Assembly (NCBI GenBank): GCA_030562195.1
Contig: CM060203.1
Span: forward strand, 9,748,208 to 9,812,207
Direction: 5' to 3'
Source: Nipponacmea schrenckii
Lineage: Eukaryota; Mollusca; Gastropoda; Lottiidae
DNA length: 64,000 bases
Below are positions 48,870 to 60,354 of this stretch, in pieces; position 1 is the first letter of the stretch, and the number at the start of each line of letters is the position of its first letter. The position numbers and the translations under genes are program-made. The notes under the pieces are model-generated. The model was not told where the DNA came from and did no database searches. It saw nothing but the letters and a program-made list of their open reading frames with translations.

Positions 48870-50056
48870 AAAGGTAAGTAAACGGAATTTATCATTTTTT
48901 ATGTTTCAAAAAACCTCTAGCATCTTTCCCCTTAACTACCGACTGCACACTATAGTCATTATATAAGTAGCCCACAAGAGTAAAAGGCAATTCTTGAATT
49001 ATTTAATCTAATATTGTTATAGAAAAATTACATTTTGCATTTCTTTGAATTGCGAAAAAAAGAATAAGACAACGCTTCCGGCTATCTTTAAATTAGTCAA
49101 GAAACGATATCTTCATCTTATTTTCTTGTTTAACATTTAGTAATGATCCTGCCAGCATAACATCATGATTATTTCAATTTTGAAATTACAGGTATATAAA
49201 AGAACGTGGATTCGATAAGATGTCTACAGACTAATCCATTCCGAACCATTTTAGAAATTAAAAAACCCAAAAAGACCTCGATTTATATTTAACAAAATAA
49301 AATGTTGACACGAACAGTTCAATTTTATTATAGAGTTTATTAGACGAGCTGCATATTATGTTATAAGGATTAGGATAATAACGCTTCTGACGCAGTTTTG
49401 CAGGGAATAACAGCTAAGCGTTTGCCAAGTGTAGAAGTTTCAATGAAAATGAATTGGCTTCCACGCACTTGCACAGAGCGCTTGGTCAGATCATATTGAG
49501 GAAACAGTCATAATATGACCCAGATGCGTTTTTTATACACTTATGGCGAGGTTTTAAAAATACATCGGAAATACTGTCATATGTTTAGGTTAATAAAACT
49601 CATTAACAACACTTGGTTTTATAATTTATCAATCAAAATGAAGAGCTTCCACAAGTGAGCCGAGAAAGCTCCGAAAAGCCAGAAAAGTCCAAGATTAAGG
49701 GTAGGCCAGATACTAATTCTAAATCAGCTATTTTGGTAATCGGGTTATATTAATCCGTAACAAGTGTCTTTTTAAACACACAATTATTGAGTATATATGG
49801 TTACCGTACATATCTTGCACCAGAAGAATATTTCAAAGGATGTTTAACATCCTTGTAAATGCATCCACACTTTTTATTTCCATTAATTCTTCATAATGTT
49901 GCTGGAAATTGTCCGTAAGCCTACACAGCAGATAATAAATCAAAGATTTCAAAATATTGCTGGGTGTAGTTTTATTAACCTAGTATTTTTTAGCCCATTG
50001 ACCATTTGTGTGCCGTAAGACCAATCTTAACTTTTATTGATGAAAAACAACTATGG
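48870..50056. other. Intergenic, 3' flank of TMEM19
   Basis: No gene seen. TTTATT at 49872 and near 50033 gives minus-strand AATAAA poly(A) signals for TMEM19. Confidence 0.5.
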
Positions 50057-52970
50057 TCATAAATACTGTAAAGAAGTGTAAGTATAAATAGCAATATAAG
50101 GTGATATAATACTAGTCAAAAGGGAGGACAGTAAATTAACACTATGATTATCTAATATTGACCACCCAGTTATATGATCCACGTTTCCACCAGCTTTTGC
50201 AACCACCTTCTTCAATTCTTTATGGTAACCTAAACAGAAATGAAATGAATGGAGTTTTACGTCCTACTCTTCTCTCTAAAGAGAAACAATGACAAATTTT
50301 ACAACTACATCATACTAATGAAGACACTTTTATGGCCAACTACAGTAGTTTGCACCCAGTGATCACTGGAATATCAAGACACTTAATTCTACTAAAGACA
50401 GTTTTAAATTCCACTAGTCAGCACTCCACTTTTTCTGGAATGTACCATATAAAACTAATTGTGAAAATTTACATTCTTCTAGTCTGCACCTTCTTTCATC
50501 AATCTGCACCATATTGGAATAAACTAGAATAAATTTGTACATTATAGACAAAGGAAAGAGCTAGCTGACATCTTGACCTACCTGAGTACTGAAATTTTGA
50601 ACCAAGAATTGAATCAATCAGAGATCCAAGACCTCCTCCTATTGTTCCCATCAATATGATTGGCCACTGAGGTGGGCTGTCCAAAATAGTTAAATCACTA
50701 ACTGTCAATATTAAGGTAAAATAATAAGCCACACCCACAATAAATCCACCTAAAAGACTACAAACAGTTCCAACAAAGCTAACCCCGCCATTCGTGCCTG
50801 CAAAAGACATATTATAAAATGAGACTAAGGAATGTATTATCTGGTCTCCAATACACTAATTAAAACATCTTAAAACAAACAATAACTTCAAATAAGCATT
50901 CTTTCTATTTGTAAACTGTAAAACTTTGCTATAAGCAGTTTCAGAAACTGTTTTCGTCTCTGTATATTTAAGCAATAAACTGTTAAATAAATAAACAAAT
51001 AATATTTTTGTATGAATTCAAACTTTTACGATAAAAAACAACAAATCAGAAAATAAATTGAATATAATGAAGGCCATTTCTGTTTACATTGGAGACCGTG
51101 TATTAATTACTATGCTCGATGTTTTGGTGATGAAAAAATAGCACAAATATTGTGATATAAATGCCACACATATCTGCATTAATCCAGCAGAGAAAAAAAT
51201 AGCTAATGTAGATATTGCAATATATACATACCTACTGGAAATACAATACTTACCTACAGGAACACGACGGAAAGACATAATCAACCATGGATCAGATGAT
51301 CCCATGACAGAGCCCACTTCAGAGGCAAATGTATCACCACAACTACATGCTATAGATGTTAAGACTGCTATTGATAACCATGATGAGGTATAATGTTTAG
51401 AAAAGTTTATGGGTGTTTCAGAACATCCTGTTTCTAATATATAGAACAGGGCCAACTGTGCTGATACACCTCCATTACACAACACTTGTACCCAATTTCT
51501 TTGACCACCTGAAATACATTTGTTTCATAAGGAAAAAATGACCTTTTTTCCAACTTTCCTGATTTATAAAAAAAATTGAGGTCTCCTGAAATCAATTTTA
51601 AGAGTTTTGTGATGTATGTTCATTAACACATCAAAATAGTGATATCTCTCATTTACAACCAATTAGACAATGCATTTAACAAACATGTACTAAAAACATA
51701 ACATGTGATCGTAAATGTAGTGTCAATTACCTCCCTTGAATTGTAACTTTCTTACCTTCTGCAAATTCTACTTCTATCTTCCGTTTTCTGTGAGATCTAA
51801 ATTTTGTAAGTTTCGAAGCAGTAATAAAGAATGTAAACAATGCTGAGAAGAAACAGAGATTTGCTAAAGTCAAGATAAATCCTACCACTAAACCTACAAT
51901 ACAGATTATCATTAGGTTAATGTAGGGTGTAAATTATAATCATGGTATAAGTATATATAATGTAAGGTACACTATATCAACACATCAGTCATAAAACTTG
52001 GACAAGTCTACTTGTGACTAGGGGATAATGCCAATTTTATGCAAAATTTTAGTATACATCTTGATGCAACAGTCATATCCCAATACAGGTTAATGAAACT
52101 GCAACAAAAAAATAAAGAAATTTAAGTCAAACCTGCAAATGCTCCTGATTTACATAAACTTTTTTTCCTGATTCCCCATACTGCAATAAATATTGGTCCC
52201 AAACCAGCAATTAACCATCTCCAAGGGGCTGGAGCTGTATAGTCTGAAAATTGAAGTATAGAGTAGGCATAAAATGGCTCTGATAGTGGCATAATTATTT
52301 TAAGACAGATTGTAAAAATGGACTACAAACAGGTTATTAATTTTAACTGCTGTTTATTCAATACCAACAAAACAATATAAATTATATGTGTTAGTTCTAA
52401 ATACTCCTTTGTTGAGGAAATGAAATGAAACGAATGGAGTTTAACATCCTACACCTAATGGACTAATGAAGTCGGGTAATACCATGCAGGGTGCATTGTG
52501 GAAAAGTTTGCCAATATGATACTCTTTTTGCAGTTATAAATTGTCAAATGATATTTTTCAATGGTTATTGTCTCATCCCAAAGACTAGCCGCTTTCTCCA
52601 TGTAAGCATCCCCAACATGCATTATGGCTATGGACATGACATGGTTTGGAAAACCGAAAGTTATTCTCGCCCAACCTTTGCCTGGATAGATCCCTGGACC
52701 CCTTGGCACTGTTATATTTACGCACCCCAAAGTTCCCGTATAGCTATCGATTTGAAACTTGGCAGAGGGGTAGTTATTAATTTATACGTGTCCTGAATAT
52801 TCTCACTACACTACTTTTATAGACAGTAAGTCTAGTCAAGTCCGCAAAATCTAGCTTAAGACTGAATTAATAGAGTCTTACCTCCATCAAAATATTGTTG
52901 TAACTGACTAACAACAGCTAAAATAATTGTTAACGGAATAATCAAAGCTAAAGAAGTTGCTATCAACATC
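50057..52970 (-). CDS. TMEM19: TMEM19-like integral membrane protein (DUF92 family), six coding exons
   Basis: Exons on the minus strand: 52970-52882, 52243-52133, 51893-51756, 51508-51254, 50797-50582, 50229-50057. All introns are phase 1 and GT/AG. From the ATG at 52969 the product is 326 residues, near the usual family length of about 335. It is multi-pass: MLIATSLALIIPLTIILAVV, then about six more hydrophobic segments. Family hallmarks are CNGGV, CSCGDTFASEVGS, TNGGVS and GSLIDSILGS. The C-terminal segment ends in HITGWSILDNHSVN and a last membrane helix. DUF92 also contains the plant phytyl-phosphate kinase VTE6 and bacterial homologues; the animal protein's role is unclear. An acceptor (TTTCACAG) directly precedes the ATG, so a further 5' exon, perhaps non-coding, is expected. 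Confidence 0.93.
50230..50300. repeat. Dispersed repeat fragment in TMEM19 intron
   Basis: GAAATGAAATGAATGGAGTT followed by TTACGTCCTAC recurs in similar form at about 52418-52455 (GAAATGAAACGAATGGAGTT, TAACATCCTAC), so it belongs to a dispersed family. Confidence 0.5.
52405..52800. repeat. Dispersed repeat in first TMEM19 intron
   Basis: It begins with the GAATGGAGTTTAACATCCTA block shared with 50230-50300 and extends to about 52800 as GC-richer sequence open on both strands. The double-strand openness and shared head suggest a transposable-element copy. No protein family seen. Confidence 0.4.
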
Positions 52971-53440
52971 CTGTGAAATGGTCAATTCCCCATTAAAAAG
53001 ACTGGTAGCGCGTAACTAGTTTGACTTGGAACATAATCGTGATATTCAAACTGTGATTTGACCTCAATATTTAAATTTAAATGTCTAAAACATGAAAATG
53101 GGAATAATTTATCTTGTTTTGAACATGTTCATCTTTGGAAGATCATTCAAAGGCTATAATCAATGTGCCAATGTCCATGTCCTTTACTTTGATGCCATTT
53201 TGACCTTGGCCTTATATAAAATATAAACCGAAAGTTTGTTTACTAATTTAGGACGCGGACCACAACCAATTGAGACTTCGTCATTACTTTACTGGCCAAC
53301 CCAATGGGCCAACCAATTTTTGTGGCCAATGGATACACTAATTTTTAGGAATGATTGTAATTGATGTGATTAAATGAAAAAAAAAATCCGAAAAATTTGT
53401 AATACACTTGTAATTCATTTGTTAATAAATTGGCTAGTAA
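52971..53440. other. Upstream flank of TMEM19
   Basis: Probably holds the non-coding first exon and promoter of TMEM19 on the minus strand; neither was located. Confidence 0.3.
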
Positions 53441-53459
53441 GAGACGAAGGCAGTCCACG

Positions 53460-54010
53460 ATGATGCTGATGGGCATAATTTTTGATGGAATTGGTAGAAT
53501 CCCAACCAAATGGTGCCTTCATACATGTGAATATCCCAAAATTTCCAATATAATGGTATTTTCATGCCAAACTTAGTTACTGGCCAGTCAGAGATGAAGA
53601 CTCTTCATGGCGAATTTTTGAAAAATGACCAATTTTTGAAAAATGACCAATTTTTGAAAAATGACTAATTTTTGAAAAATTACCAATTTTTGAAAAATTA
53701 CAAATTTTTAAACAGTACACGGTGATTGTGGTGGGCCATAATTTTTTATGGAATTGGCAGAATCCTAACCACATGGTGCCTTCAGACCCGTGAATATCCA
53801 AATATTCCAATAAAATGGTATTTTCATGCCAAACTTAGTTAATGGCCAGTCAATGATTAAGACTTATCATGGTCAATTTTTGAACAGTGGTGAGGCATAA
53901 TTTTTGATGGAATTGGCAGAATCCCAAATACATGGTGCCTTCAGAGATGTGATGTTCCTAAAATTCCATTTTAATGGTAAACTTAGTTACTGGCCAGTCA
54001 GAGATACAGG
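53460..54010 (+). repeat. Three diverged direct copies of a dispersed repeat
   Basis: Blocks with GGCATAATTTTTGATGGAAT, TGGCAGAATCC and ATGGTGCCTTCA start near 53472, 53733 and 53892, each followed by TTTCATGCCAAACTTAGTTA or a related form and CTGGCCAGTCA. The first is followed by an 18-bp tandem run of CAATTTTTGAAAAATGAC at about 53610-53700. An inverted copy lies at 55205-55440. Confidence 0.8.
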
Positions 54011-54192
54011 CTTTTTCTCAAATCAAAATATCCGCAATTCTCAACATAACAATTTGGTTAAAACTTCAATGTCGTTTTTTCCGAAAGTTTGGGAAAAAAT
54101 CGATAATACGTTTTTGACTGAAAAAGACGTCGAAATGGTAAGCTTTCATTTCATGCAAAAATTTTATCGGTAGGATCAAAACTCGCCGAGTT

Positions 54193-54396
54193 ATGGCCAT
54201 TTTGTCCGGGGTCGGGGGGGAAATTATTAACAATAAGTTTTGTATAGTTCACAATATTGTATGGACAAACGGTCGAAAATATAGATCAGATCCCTTTTGT
54301 GATTTATGCAACTTGAGTAAGAATGAATCATTGCCTCATGTATTGTATGAATGCTGTTGCCTAAATGAATTCCTAGATGAATTGAAAGATATTTGA
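54193..54396 (+). pseudogene. Non-LTR retrotransposon remnant (zf-RVT region)
   Basis: The frame contains KYRSDPFCDLCNLSKNESLP then HVLYECCCLNEFLDELKD. This has the CxxC...HxxxxC layout of the zinc-finger-like segment C-terminal to the reverse transcriptase of many LINE elements, where a hydrophobic helix follows (leading here to FKMWVIFGYK after a break near 54397). The reverse transcriptase core is absent. A decayed fragment. Confidence 0.6.
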
Positions 54397-54399
54397 TCA

Positions 54400-55200
54400 A
54401 CTCTTCTGTCAGAAGTTGGCTTTAGCAATGAGCAATTTAAAATGTGGGTGATTTTCGGGTATAAAATTTAAAAATCACAGCATAATATGTTTTTAACTTT
54501 ACTATTTTCAATTAAATTGCATTAAACTTAAATATGGTGCTGGAAAGTTTTTAATTTTGATGAACTTTAATCCGTATATTTCTTATTGTGAAGAGGGTCG
54601 TATTACTCTAAACTTTTCTAGCAGTTTTTTTTATATAAATGTTTGAATTGTTTTTGAACTAATCTTTAAATGATATTTAGAATTAGATAGAACATTAAAT
54701 AAATAAGATAACTTTATGGATATACTACTGCTTCCCTTAATTTTTGCAACGTTTCAATTCACATACAGGAATCTTTATCAAGCACAAACAATAATATTAG
54801 CAAAACAGAGTAACTACTAATATATATATGGTAACTGTTAAATTGTATGTGATATTTTTATAATTTACTGAATGAATATTAAAAAAAAAAGTTTCAGGAA
54901 AACAAAGGGGCTCAATAGATAGTTTATGTGGTCTGCAGATCTAATAATACGATGCGCAATGTATTTAATCCATTAACAGCACCAAATATGTTTCATTTAT
55001 TGTGAACACAATAGAGAGCTGGTTTATGGATTTTGGTGAAACTTCAATAATTAAAAAAATCTTTCATTTGCCATATCTCTCATCAACCTCCCGGACAAAC
55101 TGGCTGTTATTATAAGTGGGAACGTATTACGATTGATTTCAAGCAAAACAATTCCATCCTAGAGATTTAGTTATATTTTAATAATTGACATAGCTAATCA
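54400..55200. other. Intergenic, no gene seen
   Basis: AT-rich; part may be the 3' end of the retrotransposon remnant. Confidence 0.4.
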
Positions 55201-55204
55201 GCGT

Positions 55205-55440
55205 GGACTGTTAAAAAATAGGCCATTTTTCAAAAATTGTAGTCTTCATCTCTAACGGGCCAGTCACTAAGTTTGGCAAGAAAATACCATAATAACATAA
55301 ACAATAAATAACATTGGAATTTTTTATATATTCACAGGTCTTTAGGCACAATGTGGTTAGGATTAAAAAATTATGCCCCACCACCATCACTGTGGACTGT
55401 AAAAAATTTGCCATTTTCCAAAACATTTCCTGATATAGGC
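55205..55440 (-). repeat. Inverted copy of the 53.5-kb repeat family
   Basis: On the reverse strand it repeats the order GGGCATAATTTTTTAATCCT, ACATTGTGCCTAAAGACC, TTTTCTTGCCAAACTTAGTG, ACTGGCCCGTTAGAGATGAAG and a TTTTTGAAAAATGGCC unit, matching the three direct copies upstream. Confidence 0.7.
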
Positions 55441-57280
55441 ACCATATTTACCTCAAAATCTCACATTCCATGAATAAAGAGAATCAGGAGAGATTATATT
55501 TTTGATTTTATTAAAAATTTCGCTTTTTATCATAATATTGTTATTCATAACAAGATTCTTTACTTTGTACCCAGCCATGAAAGAGTTATATTAATGCTTG
55601 AATTTGCCATTCGTTAGGAGAAATTTTGCCAAATCTAATAATATTATATAACGTATACACAATGTTCTCCATAAACCAAGGAGCTCCTTGCTATAAAGGA
55701 CTATGGACTGTTAAGTCAATATAGGTTTATATAATAACTTAAGCCTATCTATTATATTATTGATGGTCGAGCTCGATTTGGAGTCAATTACAGAAATATT
55801 TTGAAATGTCCGAATTTTGTAGAAATGTAAATAAAAACATTAACCATAACGTTTTCCCCAAAGGGGAAGCAATAATCTACAATTTTATTTGACCACTGAG
55901 GCTACCTATAGGCCTAACAAATACTATTTGTTAACTTAAATTGTTGTGAAAAGAAGACAGCCGCGCCATAAGGAAGGCATTGAGTACTTCTCAATATATA
56001 TAAATATTCCATAAGATTAGAACAAGACAATGTGTAATTCTTCTTCCACCTCTGCCCAATAATCCTTAAAAATTCTACTCTCTGTTGTTTCCTAAAGTAC
56101 AAGTAATACCGTTCTACCACTAACACCTCACTGATTACACCAATCCATCCACCCAACCGTCTCTTCTCACTCTATTCTGATAAATTGTTTCTGTTATTTA
56201 CAGTTCACCTCTTACCTCCAGAACCATCTCGAACCTCCAGAACTGTGTTCCCCGCCCTATATTCCTATGTGACTTCCTCTCTCCCACTCAACTATGCTTC
56301 CTCTACTTCACTGCTTTTTTACTTCCACTGTAATTATGTTTTCCATTTTTCATATCTGTAATTACATTTCTATCTTCTCCACCTCAGATTCACTTTATGG
56401 GGCATCGCATCAAAATAACTCTTTTTTCTGATGAAATATTTCCATATTAAAATTTGGATTTCACGAGGGTTGCGAATCCATTCAAATTAGGCTAATTATC
56501 ATTTCGTGAGAATGTTTGCCAAATTTATTAATATTCAACGGAACACAAGCATTTATAGTTACTAACAAAGGACATCCATTGCATGTTGTTCTGATGTTCT
56601 GAATTATCACTATTTCATTACTATATTCAAGACATCAATTGCTACATGGGTCTAAAGTCTAGAATCGGAAATTTGGAAAAGCCATCTAATTTTTATGAAA
56701 TGCGAATCAAATTTTAATATTGATAAGCCAAAACGATTGGTTTAATAACTTTCAAATCATATTTTTCAATCACATTATTAAAATCAAAGATATTACACCC
56801 GTAAGTTACAATCTCACCAAAATAAGAGTAGGATGTAAAACTCCATTCGTGTCAATTTGTCAATGTCACTATGAAATTTATTTAGAGTATGATTCTGCTG
56901 CTTTTAAAGCTTGGAATTTACGCGGGATTCATATACCATACTAATAATGTATTATATACAACATGAAAATATTTCATTTCAAACTAAAGACATGTGATTC
57001 TCCAATGAATCTATACCCTTTAATGTTGACCGACTTGGCACTCTTATTGATGCAGCTTTGTAGTTTATTTACATGTTGTGTCTGTTTCGTGCAGACAACT
57101 TAAATTCGTCTGTCTGGTGCACTTGTCCTGGGAAGTTGCCATGTCTATTTGTGGGTTACTTTGACAAAAGTAAAAATGCCCATCGAAATGAAAAAAAGCC
57201 GAGCTAATTTAAGGATGTGTTATTAGACCTAATTAATAAAGCCTAGAATAATATATTTTGTACATGAAGGAATAACTTGT
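55441..57280. other. Intergenic, no gene seen
   Basis: Only short frames without coding signature. A pyrimidine-rich patch lies at about 56200-56350. Confidence 0.4.
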
Positions 57281-57284
57281 AACA

Positions 57285-57640
57285 TTTTATGTTCGAGTAA
57301 TATTAGAATAGATACATCACATGTTTATTTCATGTTCGAGTAATATTAGAATAGATACATCACATGTTAATATCATGTTCGAGTAATGAGAGTAATGTAA
57401 AAAACATTACTTTGTTTTATTATGTTCGAGTTATGCTAGATATACATGTAGGCTACATCACATACTGATCTTATGATCAGGTAATTCTTTATATACACTA
57501 CTTGCTTATCTTATGTTTGACAGATGTACAACACATACGTATGTTATGTTTGAGTAATTTTAGATATATACCACATGCGTATTTTATGTTCGAGTAATGC
57601 TAGATACACATCAAATGTTATTTTCGAGTAATGTCAAATA
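57285..57640 (+). repeat. Degraded tandem repeat, about 43-bp unit
   Basis: Copies of TTATGTTCGAGTAATATTAG then AATAGATACATCACATG recur about eight times; the first two units are nearly identical and later ones diverge and vary in length. Confidence 0.8.
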
Positions 57641-59600
57641 TAAGTCTCGTATTGTAATAGGCCTACTACGTTGTTTTGGAACATAATTATGTTTTGTTCT
57701 ATGTTCAAATGAAATAAATCAAGTAGTGTTTTTGATTGGATATAGGTCACATATTTATTCTGTACACGTGTTTGAGTTCCTGACTTTTATATTTGCTTCA
57801 GCTATGTATTCTCTTGTGGTCTTTAAGTATTCAGGGAACTCAATAATAAAAATATGTGTCTATGTGCATATTATTGTAAATGGCCAGACAGGATGGATAT
57901 GTTCGATATCGCCACTATAAACGGAATCAGTGTGTGAATCATACAGGAATAATCTCAACACCAACTGGTATGATTGTTGCTGTCAATAACAGACTAAGTT
58001 ATATCTCCTATAATAACTGACATTTATTCCCAGTCTAGTTCATAGAGTAATACCACCCAGCCCACTAGTTTCGAGAGATTCTTTCGCAATCATGAATTGG
58101 ACTAAAAGCACCATACCACATTCAAGTCATATGGAGAATACAAACGAGAAATCAAATGGACTATATCCGCAGGTTTTAGCGAGCATGATCTGGCATCAAT
58201 ATAAACGTTATCACAGTACAATAGGGCAAAAATGCATTATACTGATTACTGATTTGAATACACACATGGGCACGGCCTTACCATGGAAATTTAAAATACT
58301 GCTCCTATGAGAATTTGAATTGGTGCTGTTTGTATCACAGTCTCAAATCACAAACCCTCGAATAAGTGAGAAAGCCTCTTAATCAACTCTCAGCATCTGA
58401 TAGAACTTTTGGTTGATTAATATCTTATTTCCGTTTTGAGTGAAGACGAAAGTCACGAGATAAGGTTGAGATGTTGACACATTAGAAGATAATCTGTTCT
58501 TTAAGAAAGAATGGCTACGTAGATTGATTTTTCTCTCCGCTATTGATATATATTAAGAATTTGACAACTAAGATCAGCCAACAGCTAACCTAAGATTTAA
58601 GGGAGGGGGGGGGGTGAGCTGAAATCTTTCAAGATCCGAAGGACCCAGTCATTTGACTCGGCGTAGCATGCGACTGTTAGGTTGGAAGCTTGTCGTAGTG
58701 GTTGCATTTTTAGGTGGAGGATGGAGTGGGGCTAAGTATTTTTCAGGAGGTAGTGGACTTTTCTACCATAGACCAAATTGTAAACGGAAATGACTGCAGC
58801 TCCTGATCCTGTCTCTTCACCAATGTTATCTTATCTTGTCCGATGTAATAGATGCATAAATGAACCTTTATAGGATGGGCTAGTCGAAATAAAAATTTGA
58901 TATTTTTTTAACAAGCTTTGAATTCCTACAGCAGATGGTTTCTCGTGATGATTTGACTTAATCTAAATCTATGTTAACGCCTTGTAAAGTAAATCTTTTA
59001 TTTTCTATTTGTATACAGCGTGGGTTGAAATTCCAATCGAACATCGGTAATCCGTCTGCAAGCCATTGGTACAAATTTTTTATCAAGCTTGGCACACGAC
59101 ACAAAAAACAAAACAACTGACGGAGATATTTTATGTTTGTTTATTTCACATTTTGTGTAAAGTAAATGTTTGATTACGTACATATTTTGTTTATTTGTTT
59201 GGAAATAGTTTGTATGTAGGTTACCAAGAATCAATAACATCAACAAGCGGACAACACAAAGACCTAGCCTATAATTCGTTATTTATGCTTATCTTCGCTC
59301 TGAAAATTCTCCAACACAATTTGTGTACATTCGGCTCAACCTTAGCCAATGTTCGTATGTTTCCTTGAGAAGCATATTGTCCCGAAGTTTATACGTGTGA
59401 AAATCTAATTTTATTTAGATCAATTTTTTTTCCTTTTTTTATTAGCTTTAAATTTTAATTCAATTTAAATAATTATCATTTCTGGGACCACGGTTCGATT
59501 GATAACAAAAATGACGCCTGTATGACTAAAAAGAAGAATCAAACATGACAAGGTGTATTTGGTTTACACCGGACAGACCGAGCCACGATGAAATTGTAGA
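57641..59600. other. Intergenic, no gene seen
   Basis: Short frames only. A poly-G run is near 58604. Confidence 0.4.
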
Positions 59601-59614
59601 GAGCCGAGCGTGTA

Positions 59615-59710
59615 ATGTCGGTGAAAAATGACACCACCCCAGAATATGATGACGAAGAAGAAATCGTAGACAATGAAGTTGCCATCATTTGGACGCTTTC
59701 CGAACTTTAA
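59615..59710 (+). CDS. Possible small acidic ORF or first exon
   Basis: ATG at 59615 opens 31 codons, starting MSVKNDTTPEYDDEEEIVDN and ending before TAA. The acidic, non-repetitive composition and CpG-containing context are unlike the surroundings. It could be a first coding exon (weak donor GAA|GTTGCC) or chance. No family recognised. Confidence 0.22.
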   Translation: MSVKNDTTPEYDDEEEIVDNEVAIIWTLSEL

Positions 59711-59834
59711 ACACGCTACGAAAATGCATGATTATAATTTATGTGAATTTGCAATAAATTATGTGCTAAAGTATTGTTTAAAACTGCAATCGTTCTTTTT
59801 GTTTGGGATGGTATGGGTAATTTTGACTTTATCC

Positions 59835-59935
59835 AAAATGGCGGACCTAGAAAATGATATAACGAATTACGGCTATAACGAACTAATTCGTTCGGTCCCG
59901 TATGATTCGTTATAGCCAGGTTTCACTGTATACGA
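59835..59935. repeat. Inverted-repeat-rich end of a dispersed element
   Basis: ATAACGAATTACGGCTATAACG and TGATTCGTTATAGCC form overlapping inverted repeats, ending GGTTTCACTGTATA. This resembles a terminal region of a small DNA transposon; the other end was not found. Confidence 0.35.
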
Positions 59936-60354
59936 GTTTAATAAACCCTTACTCTCTTAATACCGATAATTATCTGAGTATTTCCAACCGGATATTATTA
60001 AGGGCCATAAATTTTACCAATTCCCAACAAATGATAACAAACGATCCATTTATCCACATTTGCGATAACCCATGCCTCGACACTGTAGGAGACCACTAGC
60101 GATTTTTTCTTAAAGTGATAAAGTCGTCTAGGTGTTGTCTTTACCCGGCGATGAAGCCCTCTAAAACAAACTTTCGTGAGACTTTTCAGAATAAATACAA
60201 AATTTCTCTTCAATTCATCGAAAATGGTTAAGTTAAGAATGTCGTCCTTTCCATCGAAATGCCAGAAACCAATGACGTCATAAAAATCGCTGTATCAACA
60301 TTAAATTTCAAAGCAAATAATTTTCCAAGTGTCTGTCATTTCAACACACACTCA

